This document shows positions 63,274-64,000 of a stretch of 64,000 nucleotides of DNA, in pieces (the stretch's first letter is position 1; the number at the start of each line of letters is the position of its first letter). The stretch spans positions 496,001-560,000 of the forward strand of contig CAWFJE010000010.1 in assembly GCA_963816155.1 (NCBI GenBank). The letters are read 5' to 3'. Origin of the DNA: JAXGXJ01 sp963816155. Lineage in GTDB: Bacteria; Actinomycetota; Thermoleophilia; RBG-16-64-13. A program made the translations under genes and the position numbers. The notes under the pieces are model-generated. The model did no database searches. It saw only the letters and a program-made list of their open reading frames with translations, and was not told the origin of the DNA.

Positions 63274-64000
63274 TGTGACGCCACCGGTTTGTTGAGGACG
63301 GTCTTGCCAAGCAAGCCCTCCGGCTTGATGAGCAGGATGATCACGAACACGGCGTGGCCGACGAATATCGACCAGGAGGCTCCGAACACCTGGGCGCCGA
63401 GGGTCTGAGCCAGGCCCAGGATGACCCCGCCCAAGAGCATGCCCCAACCAGAGCCCATGCCTCCGATGATGACTGCCTCAAAGGCGAAGATCAGGCGCTG
63501 GTTGCCCAGCAGCGGGTCAAACGTGGTCCTGATGCCCATCATGACCCCACCGATGACGATGATGAGCAGGGCGAGGCCCATGGCGATGGCATAGAGGTTC
63601 TTGTTGTTAATGCCCATCAACCTGGCCGCTTCCTGGTCGTCAGAGACCGCCCGGAAGGCCCGACCCATCTTCGTGTGGCTGAGAAACAGTTGCAGAGCGG
63701 TGATAACCACCACGGCCATGAGAAAGATGATCAGCGGAAGCCACCCGATGGAGATGCTCTCGGTGAGTGGGATGCTCATGTTCTCGATGGGACCGGCGTC
63801 CAGGCCCTGCGAGTCGGGCGAGAACGCCACCAGCAACCCGTTCTGGATGACCATGGCGATGCCGAAGGTCACGATGACCCCGATGGCGATCCTGGTGCCG
63901 ACGACGCGATTGAGAACCCCTCGCTGCAGGGCATAGCCGATTATGAACATGATCACCATGGTGATAGGGATGGAGTAGAAGGGGTTCATTCCCGAGGCCG
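63270..64000 (-). CDS. livH: LivH-type ABC permease (second system), 5' end outside window
   Basis: The reading frame is open through the right edge, so the N-terminal third is missing; 242 codons are visible. The membrane helices and the cytoplasmic loop R-A-V-S-D-D-Q-E-A-A-R-L-M-G-I near 137-151 of the visible part are typical of LivH. The C-terminal helix ends V-I-I-L-L-I-K-P-E-G-L-L-G. It differs clearly from the LivH at 47542, so the two importers are not recent duplicates. Confidence 0.88.
   Translation of the reverse strand, partial: ASGMNPFYSIPITMVIMFIIGYALQRGVLNRVVGTRIAIGVIVTFGIAMVIQNGLLVAFSPDSQGLDAGPIENMSIPLTESISIGWLPLIIFLMAVVVITALQLFLSHTKMGRAFRAVSDDQEAARLMGINNKNLYAIAMGLALLIIVIGGVMMGIRTTFDPLLGNQRLIFAFEAVIIGGMGSGWGMLLGGVILGLAQTLGAQVFGASWSIFVGHAVFVIILLIKPEGLLGKTVLNKPVASQ

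Overview
The window is a 64-kb stretch of a GC-rich genome. It is almost entirely coding and reads as a catabolic island of an obligately or facultatively anaerobic bacterium. A high-GC anaerobic actinomycete relative is my best guess, from the Thr/Pro/Ala-rich linker of the LivK lipoprotein, the frequent GTG starts and the gene families present; nothing here proves the taxon. No rRNA, tRNA, CRISPR array, insertion sequence or phage gene was seen.

Layout. The left edge holds a truncated APC permease (minus) divergent from a plus-strand operon: tungsten aldehyde:ferredoxin oxidoreductase (AOR) 1, polyferredoxin, MoaD-like carrier, nitroreductase. From about 5.3 to 58.2 kb almost every gene is on the minus strand. 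Read in the direction of transcription this block holds: an IclR regulator and a MmgE/PrpD protein; an SDR, AOR 4, a glutamate-mutase-E-like B12 enzyme, a miniature FAD protein, an SDR and a MoaD-like protein; a complete livKHMGF transporter; a LigM/GcvT-type O-demethylase, an aldo/keto reductase and an ABM protein; a NuoF-like/NuoG-GltD-like flavoprotein pair; a FAD dehydrogenase, an SDR and a SnoaL-like protein; a glycyl radical enzyme (GRE), its activase, mutase S and MutL/GlmL, and a bicupin; two NTF2-like paralogues; an old-yellow-enzyme (OYE) flavoprotein, AOR 3, two SDRs and AOR 2; a pyrogallol-transhydroxylase-type molybdoenzyme (large and small subunits) with a small beta-grasp-like protein; a second molybdopterin enzyme reading in frame into another OYE; cupins, SDR, URO-D-like, alcohol dehydrogenase, HpcH/HpaI aldolase and a metallo-hydrolase. 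The right end has a decayed livF, an MFS exporter and an acyl-CoA ligase on the plus strand, then a second livHM pair running off the edge.

How it may work together (inference). A liv-type ABC system imports a small organic acid or aromatic. A folate-dependent O-demethylase removes methyl groups. A transhydroxylase/resorcinol-hydroxylase-type molybdoenzyme rearranges ring hydroxyls. OYE, SDR and FAD enzymes reduce the ring or enone products. AORs handle acid/aldehyde or other low-potential chemistry, with electrons passing through ferredoxins and the NuoF-like pair. The GRE and the B12 mutase perform radical steps whose substrates I cannot name. The mutase E subunit keeps the arginine residues that grip a dicarboxylate but appears to have lost the glutamate that holds the amino group of glutamate, so it is the best candidate for new chemistry. 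An operator-like palindrome is shared by the GRE promoter and the MFS promoter next to the IclR gene.

Quality caveat. Many genes are broken by single-base shifts, mostly an extra G or C in short G/C runs, with the protein continuing undamaged in the next frame. They are densest between 4.9 and 13.6 kb. I treat most of these as probable consensus errors of a long-read or draft assembly rather than real pseudogenes, and I give the approximate site of each.
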